DNA from: Spirochaetales bacterium
GTDB taxonomy: Bacteria; Spirochaetota; Spirochaetia; DTKZ01
Assembly (NCBI GenBank): GCA_031280945.1
Contig: JAITGB010000029.1
Coordinates: forward strand, 1 to 6,647
Direction of reading: 5' to 3'
Length of the DNA stretch: 6,647 nt
Shown here: positions 1-3,953 of the stretch, piece after piece
Numbering within the stretch: the stretch's first letter is position 1
How the letters are laid out: the number at the start of each line of letters is the position of its first letter
The notes under the pieces: model-generated
The model's input: the letters and a program-made list of their open reading frames with translations, nothing else
The model's database searches: none
Told to the model about the DNA's origin: nothing
Program-made: the position numbers and the translations under genes

Positions 1-117
1 GCCAACTATATGACCGTGAGGGGCGGGGAGGGGCCGCCTCCGGCCCTGCCGGGCCGGAGGCTCAGGGTGCGCATTGAGAAGGCGGAGCGGGATTTTCTGT
101 GGGGCGGGGTTGTGTGA
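1..117 (+). CDS. C-terminal end of a probable TRAM-domain tRNA methylthiotransferase (5' truncated)
   Basis: Frame 1 is open from the window edge to TGA at 115-117, giving 38 residues. The end, RRLRVRIEKAERDFLWGGVV, resembles the closing beta-strands of TRAM domains in MiaB/MtaB/RimO radical-SAM methylthiotransferases, where a G-x-x-(V/L)-x-V-(R/K)-(I/V) strand is followed by a (L/F)-x-G strand and the protein stops. A preceding NYMTVRG would fit the NY(I/L)xV element that opens this domain. Such enzymes thiomethylate tRNA adenosine derivatives near the anticodon, and a tRNA gene does follow at 270, though that may be coincidence. The Pro/Gly-rich stretch between the two motifs is encoded by a GC-rich perfect palindrome. 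Only the tail is visible, so the assignment rests on a short resemblance; an unrelated basic C-terminus is possible. Confidence 0.4.
   Translation, partial: ANYMTVRGGEGPPPALPGRRLRVRIEKAERDFLWGGVV
36..61. repeat. Perfect 11-bp GC-rich inverted repeat with 4-nt loop
   Basis: GCCTCCGGCCC (36-46) and GGGCCGGAGGC (51-61) are exact reverse complements around the loop TGCC. The stem is nearly all G/C and would be very stable in RNA or single-stranded DNA. No T-run follows on either strand, so it is not an intrinsic terminator. It lies inside the partial reading frame ending at 117 and would encode its Pro-rich segment. It could be a dispersed palindromic element that has landed in a coding end, or a fortuitous palindrome in Pro/Gly/Arg codons. 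Confidence 0.6.
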
Positions 118-146
118 GGTTTGGGGTGTGGTGTTGGACAGGGGGC

Positions 147-176
147 TTGACTTTCCCGCCTGGGGTATGTTAAGTA
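147..176 (+). promoter_or_regulatory. Weak candidate promoter upstream of tRNA-Lys
   Basis: TTGACT at 147-152 is a good -35 match. The best -10 options 17-18 bp downstream, TTAAGT (170-175) or TAAGTA (171-176, preceded by TG at 168-169), are poor. A transcript from here would carry a leader of about 90 nt before the tRNA, to be removed by RNase P. I see no convincing promoter nearer to the tRNA. Confidence 0.25.
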
Positions 177-269
177 TGGCCTGTAACAATGCGGCGATGC
201 CTGGTACACAAACCCTGTAAACTTTTTGAATGGTTTTTGGTACGCCGGCAGGCGTTACATACATAGTTC

Positions 270-342
270 GGGCCGCTAGCTCAGCAGGTAGAGCAACGCC
301 CTTTTAAGGCGTGGGTCACAAGTTCGAATCTTGTGCGGCTCA
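270..342 (+). tRNA. tRNA-Lys (anticodon TTT)
   Basis: A complete cloverleaf can be folded. The acceptor stem GGGCCGC (270-276) pairs with GCGGCTC (335-341) with one G-U pair, and the discriminator is A342. The D stem GCTC/GAGC is at 279-282/291-294. The anticodon stem ACGCC/GGCGT is at 296-300/308-312 and its loop CTTTTAA places anticodon TTT at 303-305. The variable loop is 5 nt (313-317). The T stem ACAAG/CTTGT is at 318-322/330-334, with loop TTCGAAT. T8 and A9 occupy the standard positions. The next bases are AAG, so CCA is not genomically encoded and must be added by the nucleotidyltransferase. It decodes AAA and AAG. Confidence 0.97.
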
Positions 343-394
343 AAGATGAATCTTCGCGGGAGGGGGCGTAAAATCCTAACCGCCGGCAAGTAAC

Positions 395-413
395 CGTATT
401 CCTTTTGGATACG
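395..413. other. Imperfect hairpin between the tRNA and the toxin-antitoxin promoter
   Basis: CGTATTCC (395-402) faces GGATACG (407-413) across a TTTT loop, forming a 7-bp stem with one bulged T. A T-run occurs only at 428-433, too far away for a textbook terminator, so this could be a weak end signal for the tRNA transcript. The TATTCC arm also recurs in the toxin-antitoxin operator at 451-470, so it might be a degenerate second repressor site. Confidence 0.3.
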
Positions 414-425
414 CCAAAATGAAAC

Positions 426-473
426 AATTTTTTCGCAAAAAAACTTGACGATATTCCATAGATGGAATATACT
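426..473 (+). promoter_or_regulatory. Strong sigma-70-type promoter of the toxin-antitoxin operon
   Basis: The -35 TTGACG (445-450) and -10 TATACT (468-473) each differ from consensus by one base and are separated by exactly 17 bp. An A/T-rich tract (426-443, T-run then A-run) sits directly upstream, where an UP element would lie. The predicted start, six to seven bases after the -10, is at about 479-481, coinciding with the GTG at 480. It therefore predicts a transcript with essentially no 5' leader, and it places the upstream in-frame ATG at 462 outside the message. Confidence 0.7.
451..470. promoter_or_regulatory. Perfect palindromic operator inside the toxin-antitoxin promoter
   Basis: ATATTCCAT (451-459) and ATGGAATAT (462-470) are exact reverse complements around a 2-nt centre. 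The site fills the spacer between -35 and -10 and covers the first three bases of the -10, where bound repressor would exclude RNA polymerase. Antitoxins with XRE helix-turn-helix domains commonly autorepress their own operon through such dyads, so the product of 829-1140, alone or with the toxin, is the natural ligand. Assignment of the ligand is inference. Confidence 0.7.
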
Positions 474-479
474 GTTCTT

Positions 480-842
480 GTGTGGGAAATTGAATATACC
501 GAAGAATTTGAAAACTGGTGGAACGGCTTGAGCGAAGCGGAGCAGGATGCCGTGGCTTTCTCCGTTGGCCTGCTGGGAGACAGAGGCCCTTCTTTGGGAT
601 ATCCACACTCAAGCTCGGTAGGGCAGTCCCGGCATAAAAAAATGAGAGAACTGCGAAGCCAAAGCGGAGGAAAACCGGTACGCACTTTTTATATTTTTGA
701 CCCCTCCCGTACAGCAATTTTGCTTGTAGGCGGGGATAAAACCGGCAATGACAGGTTCTATGATGTTATGATTCCAAAAGCGGATAAAATTTACGATGAC
801 TACCTGAAAGAGCTCAAGGAGGAAAAAGATGAAAATCCGTAA
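480..842 (+). CDS. Type II toxin, phage Gp49-like / RelE-ParE superfamily (HigB-type)
   Basis: This 120-residue protein belongs to the Gp49-like branch of RelE/ParE toxins; members of the superfamily are typically ribosome-dependent mRNA endonucleases that arrest growth. Visible family marks are the aromatic opening WEIEYTEEFENWW (residues 2-14), SRHKKMRELRSQ (50-61), a basic strand KPVRTFYIFDP (65-75) and the signature LLVGGDKTGNDRFY (81-94). A charged helical tail, YDDYLKELKEEK, follows. The basic residues R56, R59, R68 and K87 are candidate RNA-contact or catalytic positions. I chose GTG 480 because family members begin M-W-E-(I/V)-E-(Y/F) and because the promoter predicts a start there. 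The upstream ATG at 462 lies inside the operator and lacks a Shine-Dalgarno. The last 14 nt overlap the antitoxin gene, so the two are probably translationally coupled. Base composition is more A/T-rich than in the flanking metal genes, suggesting acquisition by transfer. Confidence 0.88.
   Translation: MWEIEYTEEFENWWNGLSEAEQDAVAFSVGLLGDRGPSLGYPHSSSVGQSRHKKMRELRSQSGGKPVRTFYIFDPSRTAILLVGGDKTGNDRFYDVMIPKADKIYDDYLKELKEEKDENP
816..822 (+). promoter_or_regulatory. Strong ribosome binding site for the antitoxin, inside the toxin gene
   Basis: AAGGAGG ends 6 nt before ATG 829. The toxin start has no such motif, so antitoxin is expected to be translated more efficiently than toxin from the shared mRNA. 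This is the usual way to keep antitoxin in excess when the toxin gene comes first. Confidence 0.85.
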
Positions 843-1140
843 ATTTGCAGAACTGAGGGCAAAAATGAACCCTGAACGGAGGGCAAGGATAGATGCCGAA
901 GTCAAAAAAGCCCTCTCCGAAATGCCTCTCAACGAACTGCGCAGCGCCCGCGGCCTCTCCCAAAAAATGCTTGCCGAAGCCCTGCACGTACAGCAGCCCG
1001 CCATAGCCAAACTGGAAAGGCGGGCGGATATGTACATCTCCACCCTCAGGAGCCACATCGAGGCCATGGGTGGAAGTCTGGAAATTCTCGCGCACTTTCC
1101 CGACGGCACTGTCAAAATAGCGAATTTTTCCCAGGTCTAA
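829..1140 (+). CDS. XRE-family (HigA-type) antitoxin
   Basis: This 103-residue protein should neutralise the upstream toxin and repress the operon. The N-terminal 30 residues are highly charged (KIRKFAELRAKMNPERRARI) and resemble the N-terminal extension seen in antitoxins paired with Gp49-like toxins. A helix-turn-helix of the Cro/C1 type spans about residues 36-65: LRSARGLSQKMLAEAL, then V-x-Q-P-A-I-A-K-L-E as recognition helix. The following Y-I-S-T-L-R-S-H-I-E-A-M-G-G motif (69-82) and a short beta-rich end (LEILAHFPDG, 84-93) are typical of this antitoxin group. The start is fixed by a strong Shine-Dalgarno and by the 14-nt overlap with the toxin. The probable operator is the palindrome at 451-470. 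Confidence 0.9.
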   Translation: MKIRKFAELRAKMNPERRARIDAEVKKALSEMPLNELRSARGLSQKMLAEALHVQQPAIAKLERRADMYISTLRSHIEAMGGSLEILAHFPDGTVKIANFSQV

Positions 1141-1142
1141 AA

Positions 1143-1286
1143 TTGCGCCGGCCCCAGGAAACAGAGGAGGCATCCTCCTGGTTCGGGAAACCGTACCTGA
1201 TGAGCGCTCTTGCAGGAATCATATCCGGCCTTGTTGTTACGGCCTACAGAACTGCCTTTGAGTCCGCTGAACCCCCAAATTCTTAA
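1143..1286 (+). pseudogene. Truncated N-terminal remnant of a ClC-family chloride channel
   Basis: Immediately after the antitoxin stop, a 47-codon frame runs from TTG 1143 to TAA 1284-1286. The product begins with a charged stretch (RRPQETEEASSWFGKPYL). It then has a hydrophobic helix, SALAGIISGLVVTAYRTAFE, closely resembling the first membrane helix of ClC chloride channels/antiporters, which usually reads (L/V)-x-G-(L/I)-x-(A/S)-G-L-V-(V/A)-x-x-(F/Y)-R. The similarity ends after about residue 43 at F-E-S-A-E, and P-P-N-S-stop follows. The remaining 350 or more residues of a ClC are absent, and the histidine kinase gene occupies the next DNA on the opposite strand. A deletion or recombination breakpoint near 1270-1285 is therefore likely. 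AGG at 1133-1135 is a weak Shine-Dalgarno, and ATG 1200 is an alternative start without one. It could instead be a genuine one-helix membrane microprotein. Confidence 0.42.
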
Positions 1287-1291
1287 ATTGT

Positions 1292-1305
1292 CGGGAGTGT
1301 TCCCG
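1292..1305 (+). terminator. Weak hairpin at the end of the toxin-antitoxin/ClC-remnant transcript
   Basis: CGGGA (1292-1296) pairs with TCCCG (1301-1305) around GTGT, six bases after the stop codon at 1286. Downstream there is only GCGCTTTCTC, so the U-tract is poor. It is the best candidate end signal on the plus strand before the convergent kinase gene. Confidence 0.25.
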
Positions 1306-1315
1306 GCGCTTTCTC

Positions 1316-1350
1316 AAAAAAAAACTTTACGCGGGAAAATTGACGCGAAA
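1316..1350 (-). terminator. Probable intrinsic terminator of the regulator-kinase operon
   Basis: Read on the minus strand, TTTCGCG pairs with CGCGTAAA (one bulged T) around a loop of about 10 nt. It is followed by G and nine T residues (plus-strand A-run 1316-1324). The stem lies in the last codons and stop of the kinase gene, with the T-run directly after the stop. The GC core is only 4 bp, so strength is uncertain. Confidence 0.45.
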
Positions 1351-2742
1351 AACAGTTCCGCCTGCCGGAAAGTTTTCCGCTCCAATGCTCCCTCCTTGAG
1401 CTTCGGTTATAGCTTTTGCTATGGCAAGCCCTATGCCCAGCCCTGGCTTTTCCCGCGCCGTTTCTCCTCTGTAGAGGCGCTCCCATATACGCGGAAGCTC
1501 TTCCTGGGGAATGCCGGGCCCTTCATCGCGGATGGTGAGGGAAAACCCTGGCGTTTTTTCGGAAAGCTGCACGAAGACGGTTTTTCCTTCAGGCGAATAC
1601 TTGACTGCGTTGTCAAGAAGATTTCCTACAACCCGCCGCCACCTCGCTGTGTCCAGAACAGCGGGGAGGTTCTGCGGCCCTTCAAAGCGAATGCGGACAT
1701 TCTTCTCTTCGGCAATGTAGGAGTACATTTCTATAAGCTGCGTAACAAGATGCGCGGCGTCCGTTTCTTCGGCTTTGAGGCTGAGGGTTCCTGTTTCGGC
1801 CTCCGAGAGGTCCATAATGGCGTTTAGCTGCGTTATGATTCTGTCGGCTTCTTCAAGCCCGTCTTCAAGAGCTTCGCGGAGCCGCTCTGGGTCTTCCTGC
1901 CCTGCGAGGGCAAGTTCGGCCATGCCCCGGAAGCGGGTAAGGGGGGTGCGTAAATCGTGGGCCACGGCGTCGAGGGCGCCTTTCATTCCTTTAACGAGAG
2001 TTTCTATATGCTCCAGCATTCTGTTGAAAAGCGATACAAGGTCTGCGAGTTCGCCCTGCCCGCGGCTCTCCTGAATGCGCGCGGTGAGGCTTCCTGTATT
2101 GACTATGCTGGTAACGGTTCCGGCGAGTTTCGCAATGGGGGCGAGCATTTTAGCTGTAAGAAAAGAACCTCCCACAAGGGATACAAGAAGAAGCGGAAGA
2201 AGCAGGGCCGCGAAAGTGCGTACAATGTACGCGGTGAGCTTGTCCGTGTCCTCGGTGGAAATGCCTATTTGCAGAATATAGTCGCCCTCAAGCCGTATGC
2301 CCGCGGCAAGGAGGGTGTAGGGCCTACGGGCGGAAGAAATCCGCATAACCTCGCCCGAAGGCCTCAGGGCATCTTCGAAACTGTCTTCGGGAAAAAAATC
2401 CTTCCAGCCCTGCGGAAACATAAAAAAAATCGTGCGGTTTTCGCCGTCCGCCACGCGGAGGAAGTACGGCTTTCCTTCAAGTTCAACCGAGCCTCCGCCC
2501 AGAGAGCCGATAAAACTGTCGATGTTGCGGGTCTGGGACTGGGCCCAGTAGCCCGCAAGCTTGTGCTGGATAAACTGAAGGTCTTCCTGGTCCAGGGACG
2601 ATTTTAACGTGGAATAAACGCCTGCCAAAAGAAGAAGCGCGGTAAACCCGAGAAAGGCGGAAAAAAGCGCGGCAATGCGGAGATTGATTCCGCCCAAGCC
2701 CCGCCGCCCTGGTGTTCTGGTTTTATTCTTTTCTGAGGACAT
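1327..2742 (-). CDS. Sensor histidine kinase with HAMP domain (CusS-like)
   Basis: This 471-residue inner-membrane kinase is paired with the overlapping response regulator. Helix 1 spans about residues 20-43. A periplasmic sensor of roughly 125 residues follows, then helix 2 at about 173-196 and a HAMP linker at about 197-250. The HisKA motif AVAHDLRTPLTR puts the phospho-acceptor at H262. The catalytic ATPase domain shows the N box NLLDNAVKYS (374-383), G1 box DEGPGIP (406-412), an F-box-like IWERLYRG (419-426) and G2 box GLGIGLA (434-440), so it looks fully active. I chose ATG 2742, which overlaps the regulator by 20 nt; a TTG at 2847 would add 35 residues read from regulator sequence and is unlikely. 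Proximity to the pump and the heavy-metal-type architecture suggest a Cu/Ag or other metal signal, but the sensor shows no obvious Cys/His cluster and the ligand is inferred. Confidence 0.93.
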   Translation of the reverse strand: MSSEKNKTRTPGRRGLGGINLRIAALFSAFLGFTALLLLAGVYSTLKSSLDQEDLQFIQHKLAGYWAQSQTRNIDSFIGSLGGGSVELEGKPYFLRVADGENRTIFFMFPQGWKDFFPEDSFEDALRPSGEVMRISSARRPYTLLAAGIRLEGDYILQIGISTEDTDKLTAYIVRTFAALLLPLLLVSLVGGSFLTAKMLAPIAKLAGTVTSIVNTGSLTARIQESRGQGELADLVSLFNRMLEHIETLVKGMKGALDAVAHDLRTPLTRFRGMAELALAGQEDPERLREALEDGLEEADRIITQLNAIMDLSEAETGTLSLKAEETDAAHLVTQLIEMYSYIAEEKNVRIRFEGPQNLPAVLDTARWRRVVGNLLDNAVKYSPEGKTVFVQLSEKTPGFSLTIRDEGPGIPQEELPRIWERLYRGETAREKPGLGIGLAIAKAITEAQGGSIGAENFPAGGTVFRVNFPA

Positions 2743-3397
2743 AGCCCATGCCCCGCAGCGTATGAAGAAGCCGCGGGCTGCCTTTTTTTTCAATTTTGTT
2801 CCGCAGCCGGAAAACAAGAACATCAACGACATTTGTCTGCGGGTCAAAGCCGTAATCCCAAATGTTTTCCAGTATCATTGTTTTGGACAGAACCTGTCCG
2901 GGTCTGCGCAGAAAGTATTCCAAAAGAGAATACTCCCTGGGCTGGAGGTCAAGCCTTTCTTCGCCCCGGAAAACCTCCCGCGTTAGGGGGTTCATGCTGA
3001 GGTCTTCGAATTTCAGTACGCCCGGAGAAGAAGCGGCTGCGGAACGCCGGATAAGCGCCTGGAGCCGCGCGAGAAGCTCCGCAAAAGAAAAGGGTTTTGT
3101 GAGGTAGTCGTCTCCGCCTTTCTGAAATCCCAGCACCCTGTCGTCCACGGACCTCTTTGCGCTTAAAATCAGGATAGGGGTTGCATCTCCTGTGTCCCTG
3201 AGCCGCGAAATCATCGCAAGCCCGTCCATGCCCGGTAGCATAATATCAACGATGGCCGCATCGAAAGAGCCTGTTTCAAGACAGGAAAGTCCGTCCTCCG
3301 CTGTGCGCACGGCGTCAACGGCAAAGCCGGCCTCTTTGAGCCCCTTGGCAACGAAGCCTTCAATTTTTTCGTCATCTTCTACAACCAGAACACGCAT
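2723..3397 (-). CDS. OmpR/PhoB-family response regulator (CusR-like)
   Basis: This 224-residue cytoplasmic transcription factor is presumably phosphorylated by the downstream kinase. The receiver domain (1-118) has the acidic pocket E7-D8-D9, phospho-acceptor D51 (AIVDIMLPGMDG), S79 and K101 (LTKPF). The winged-helix domain (about 127-224) carries a recognition helix at TNVVDVLVFRLRNKIEKKG and ends HTLRGMGYVLRKE. TNVVDVLxxRLRxKI is characteristic of CusR/CopR/IrlR-type heavy-metal regulators. ATG 3397 was chosen because MRVLVVEDDE is the usual opening and GGA (3404-3406) sits 6 nt upstream. A TTG at 3436 would add 13 residues but falls about at the predicted transcription start. The expected target is the efflux operon, whose promoter lies beyond the window edge. 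Confidence 0.94.
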   Translation of the reverse strand: MRVLVVEDDEKIEGFVAKGLKEAGFAVDAVRTAEDGLSCLETGSFDAAIVDIMLPGMDGLAMISRLRDTGDATPILILSAKRSVDDRVLGFQKGGDDYLTKPFSFAELLARLQALIRRSAAASSPGVLKFEDLSMNPLTREVFRGEERLDLQPREYSLLEYFLRRPGQVLSKTMILENIWDYGFDPQTNVVDVLVFRLRNKIEKKGSPRLLHTLRGMGYVLRKE

Positions 3398-3440
3398 AGT
3401 CTTTCCGATTTTTACACAGGAAAAATTTCTGGGCAAGATG

Positions 3441-3469
3441 TTTATAGCAGGGCCGGCGCGCTATGACTT
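3441..3469 (-). promoter_or_regulatory. Candidate promoter and dyad upstream of the response regulator
   Basis: On the minus strand TATAAA (3441-3446) is a good -10. The hexamer 17 bp upstream, AAGTCA (3464-3469), is a poor -35, as expected for an activator-dependent promoter. An inverted repeat, ATAGC (3444-3448) and GCTAT (3460-3464) separated by 11 nt, overlaps the -10 and spacer and could bind a regulator. A promoter is expected here because a probable terminator (3511-3539) closes the upstream operon. Confidence 0.35.
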
Positions 3470-3510
3470 AAAAGGACAGCGCCATTCCAAAACCCCGCCG
3501 GAATAACCTT

Positions 3511-3539
3511 AAAAAAAATCTAGTGCGCCATGCCGCGCA
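3511..3539 (-). terminator. Probable intrinsic terminator after the small exported-protein gene
   Basis: On the minus strand TGCGC (3539-3535) pairs with GCGCA (3528-3524) around a 6-nt loop, and after CTAGA come eight T residues (plus-strand A-run 3511-3518). The stem lies in the final codons and the TAG stop is between stem and T-run. The stem is short but all G/C except the end pair. It would separate the pump operon from the regulator-kinase genes, or attenuate readthrough. Confidence 0.45.
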
Positions 3540-3915
3540 GTTTTTCGCGGGCGGCCTGTACGGCTGTTTGTAAGGTCTCTACCGTGTCTTCAAGCTCGAA
3601 CACGTCAGGGCCCACCGAAGATGCAATGGCTTTTACGCGCGCGGAAGAGCTGCGCAGTTTCTCTTTCAGGGCCGCGTCTGTTACGTGGGGGAGAACTTTG
3701 TCTGCGGCGCTTTGAAGGCGGGAGAGGCTCCCCTGCGCGTCCAGGGCGCGGCCTTCTTTTACATAGCGCACGATTTCCTCTGCGGCCTTGTCCATGCTTG
3801 CCAAAAATGGCAGGGGGTCTTCTTTCGCCATGCCCTGGTCGTGCTGTGCAAAGAGGGCCGCCGGAAAAACAAGGGCGGCAAACAGGGCGATGAGCGTAAA
3901 GTGTCTTTTTTTCAT
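3520..3915 (-). CDS. Small exported helical protein of unknown function in the metal-efflux operon
   Basis: This is a 131-residue protein I do not recognise. The N-terminus, MKKRHF then a hydrophobic core LIALFAALVFPAALFA, is a Sec signal peptide with probable cleavage after A23. The mature part (about 108 residues) has no Cys and reads as three or four amphipathic helices: about 34-56, 59-77, 79-100 and 105-127. One helix is broken by the conserved-looking VGPDVFELED (101-110). Possible metal ligands are few: H25 and M29 at the mature N-terminus, M41, H77, and M129/H131 at the C-terminus. ATG 3915 is set by AAGGAGAT 5 nt upstream and by the signal peptide; a GTG at 3945 would add residues ahead of it. 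It follows the pump gene by 38 nt, so it is probably co-transcribed. A periplasmic accessory such as a metal carrier or sensor partner is plausible, but only context supports this. Confidence 0.8.
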   Translation of the reverse strand: MKKRHFTLIALFAALVFPAALFAQHDQGMAKEDPLPFLASMDKAAEEIVRYVKEGRALDAQGSLSRLQSAADKVLPHVTDAALKEKLRSSSARVKAIASSVGPDVFELEDTVETLQTAVQAAREKLRGMAH

Positions 3916-3920
3916 TGTAA

Positions 3921-3928
3921 ATCTCCTT
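3921..3928 (-). promoter_or_regulatory. Ribosome binding site of the small exported-protein gene
   Basis: AAGGAGAT on the minus strand, 5 nt before ATG 3915, fixes the start ten codons inside the longest open frame. It lies in the 38-nt gap after the pump stop codon. Confidence 0.8.
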
Positions 3929-3953
3929 ATGTTTTTTGAACGCACGAAATGCG

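Noticed and set aside
6..209. 67-codon minus-strand open frame rich in Pro, Thr and His
   Set aside because: It is biased low-complexity translation of a GC-rich stretch, lacks start signals, and conflicts with the more convincing frame ending at 117.
462..479. ATG at 462 as the toxin start codon
   Set aside because: It lies inside the perfect operator palindrome, upstream of the predicted transcription start, and has no Shine-Dalgarno. The six extra residues (MEYTVL) precede the usual family N-terminus. It remains possible if transcription starts further upstream.
609..1115. Long minus-strand open frame opposite the toxin-antitoxin genes
   Set aside because: It is antisense to two recognisable genes, its product has no familiar features, and no start signal stands out.
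1165..1179. AGGAGG-CAT-CCTCCT hairpin after the antitoxin gene
   Set aside because: It is a perfect 6-bp inverted repeat with a 3-nt loop but has no following T-run, and it lies within the ClC-like reading frame, so no regulatory role is claimed.
270..1290. Attachment-site duplication of the tRNA-Lys 3' end
   Set aside because: I looked for a second copy of the T-arm/acceptor sequence in the window and did not see one, and no integrase gene is present.
1210..1827. 205-codon plus-strand open frame over the ClC remnant and the kinase 3' end
   Set aside because: It lies opposite the conserved ATPase domain of the kinase and its product is not recognisable; it is a shadow of high-GC coding sequence.
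1957..2607. 216-codon plus-strand open frame opposite the kinase
   Set aside because: It is antisense to kinase motifs with clear conservation; the composition is that of a mirrored frame.
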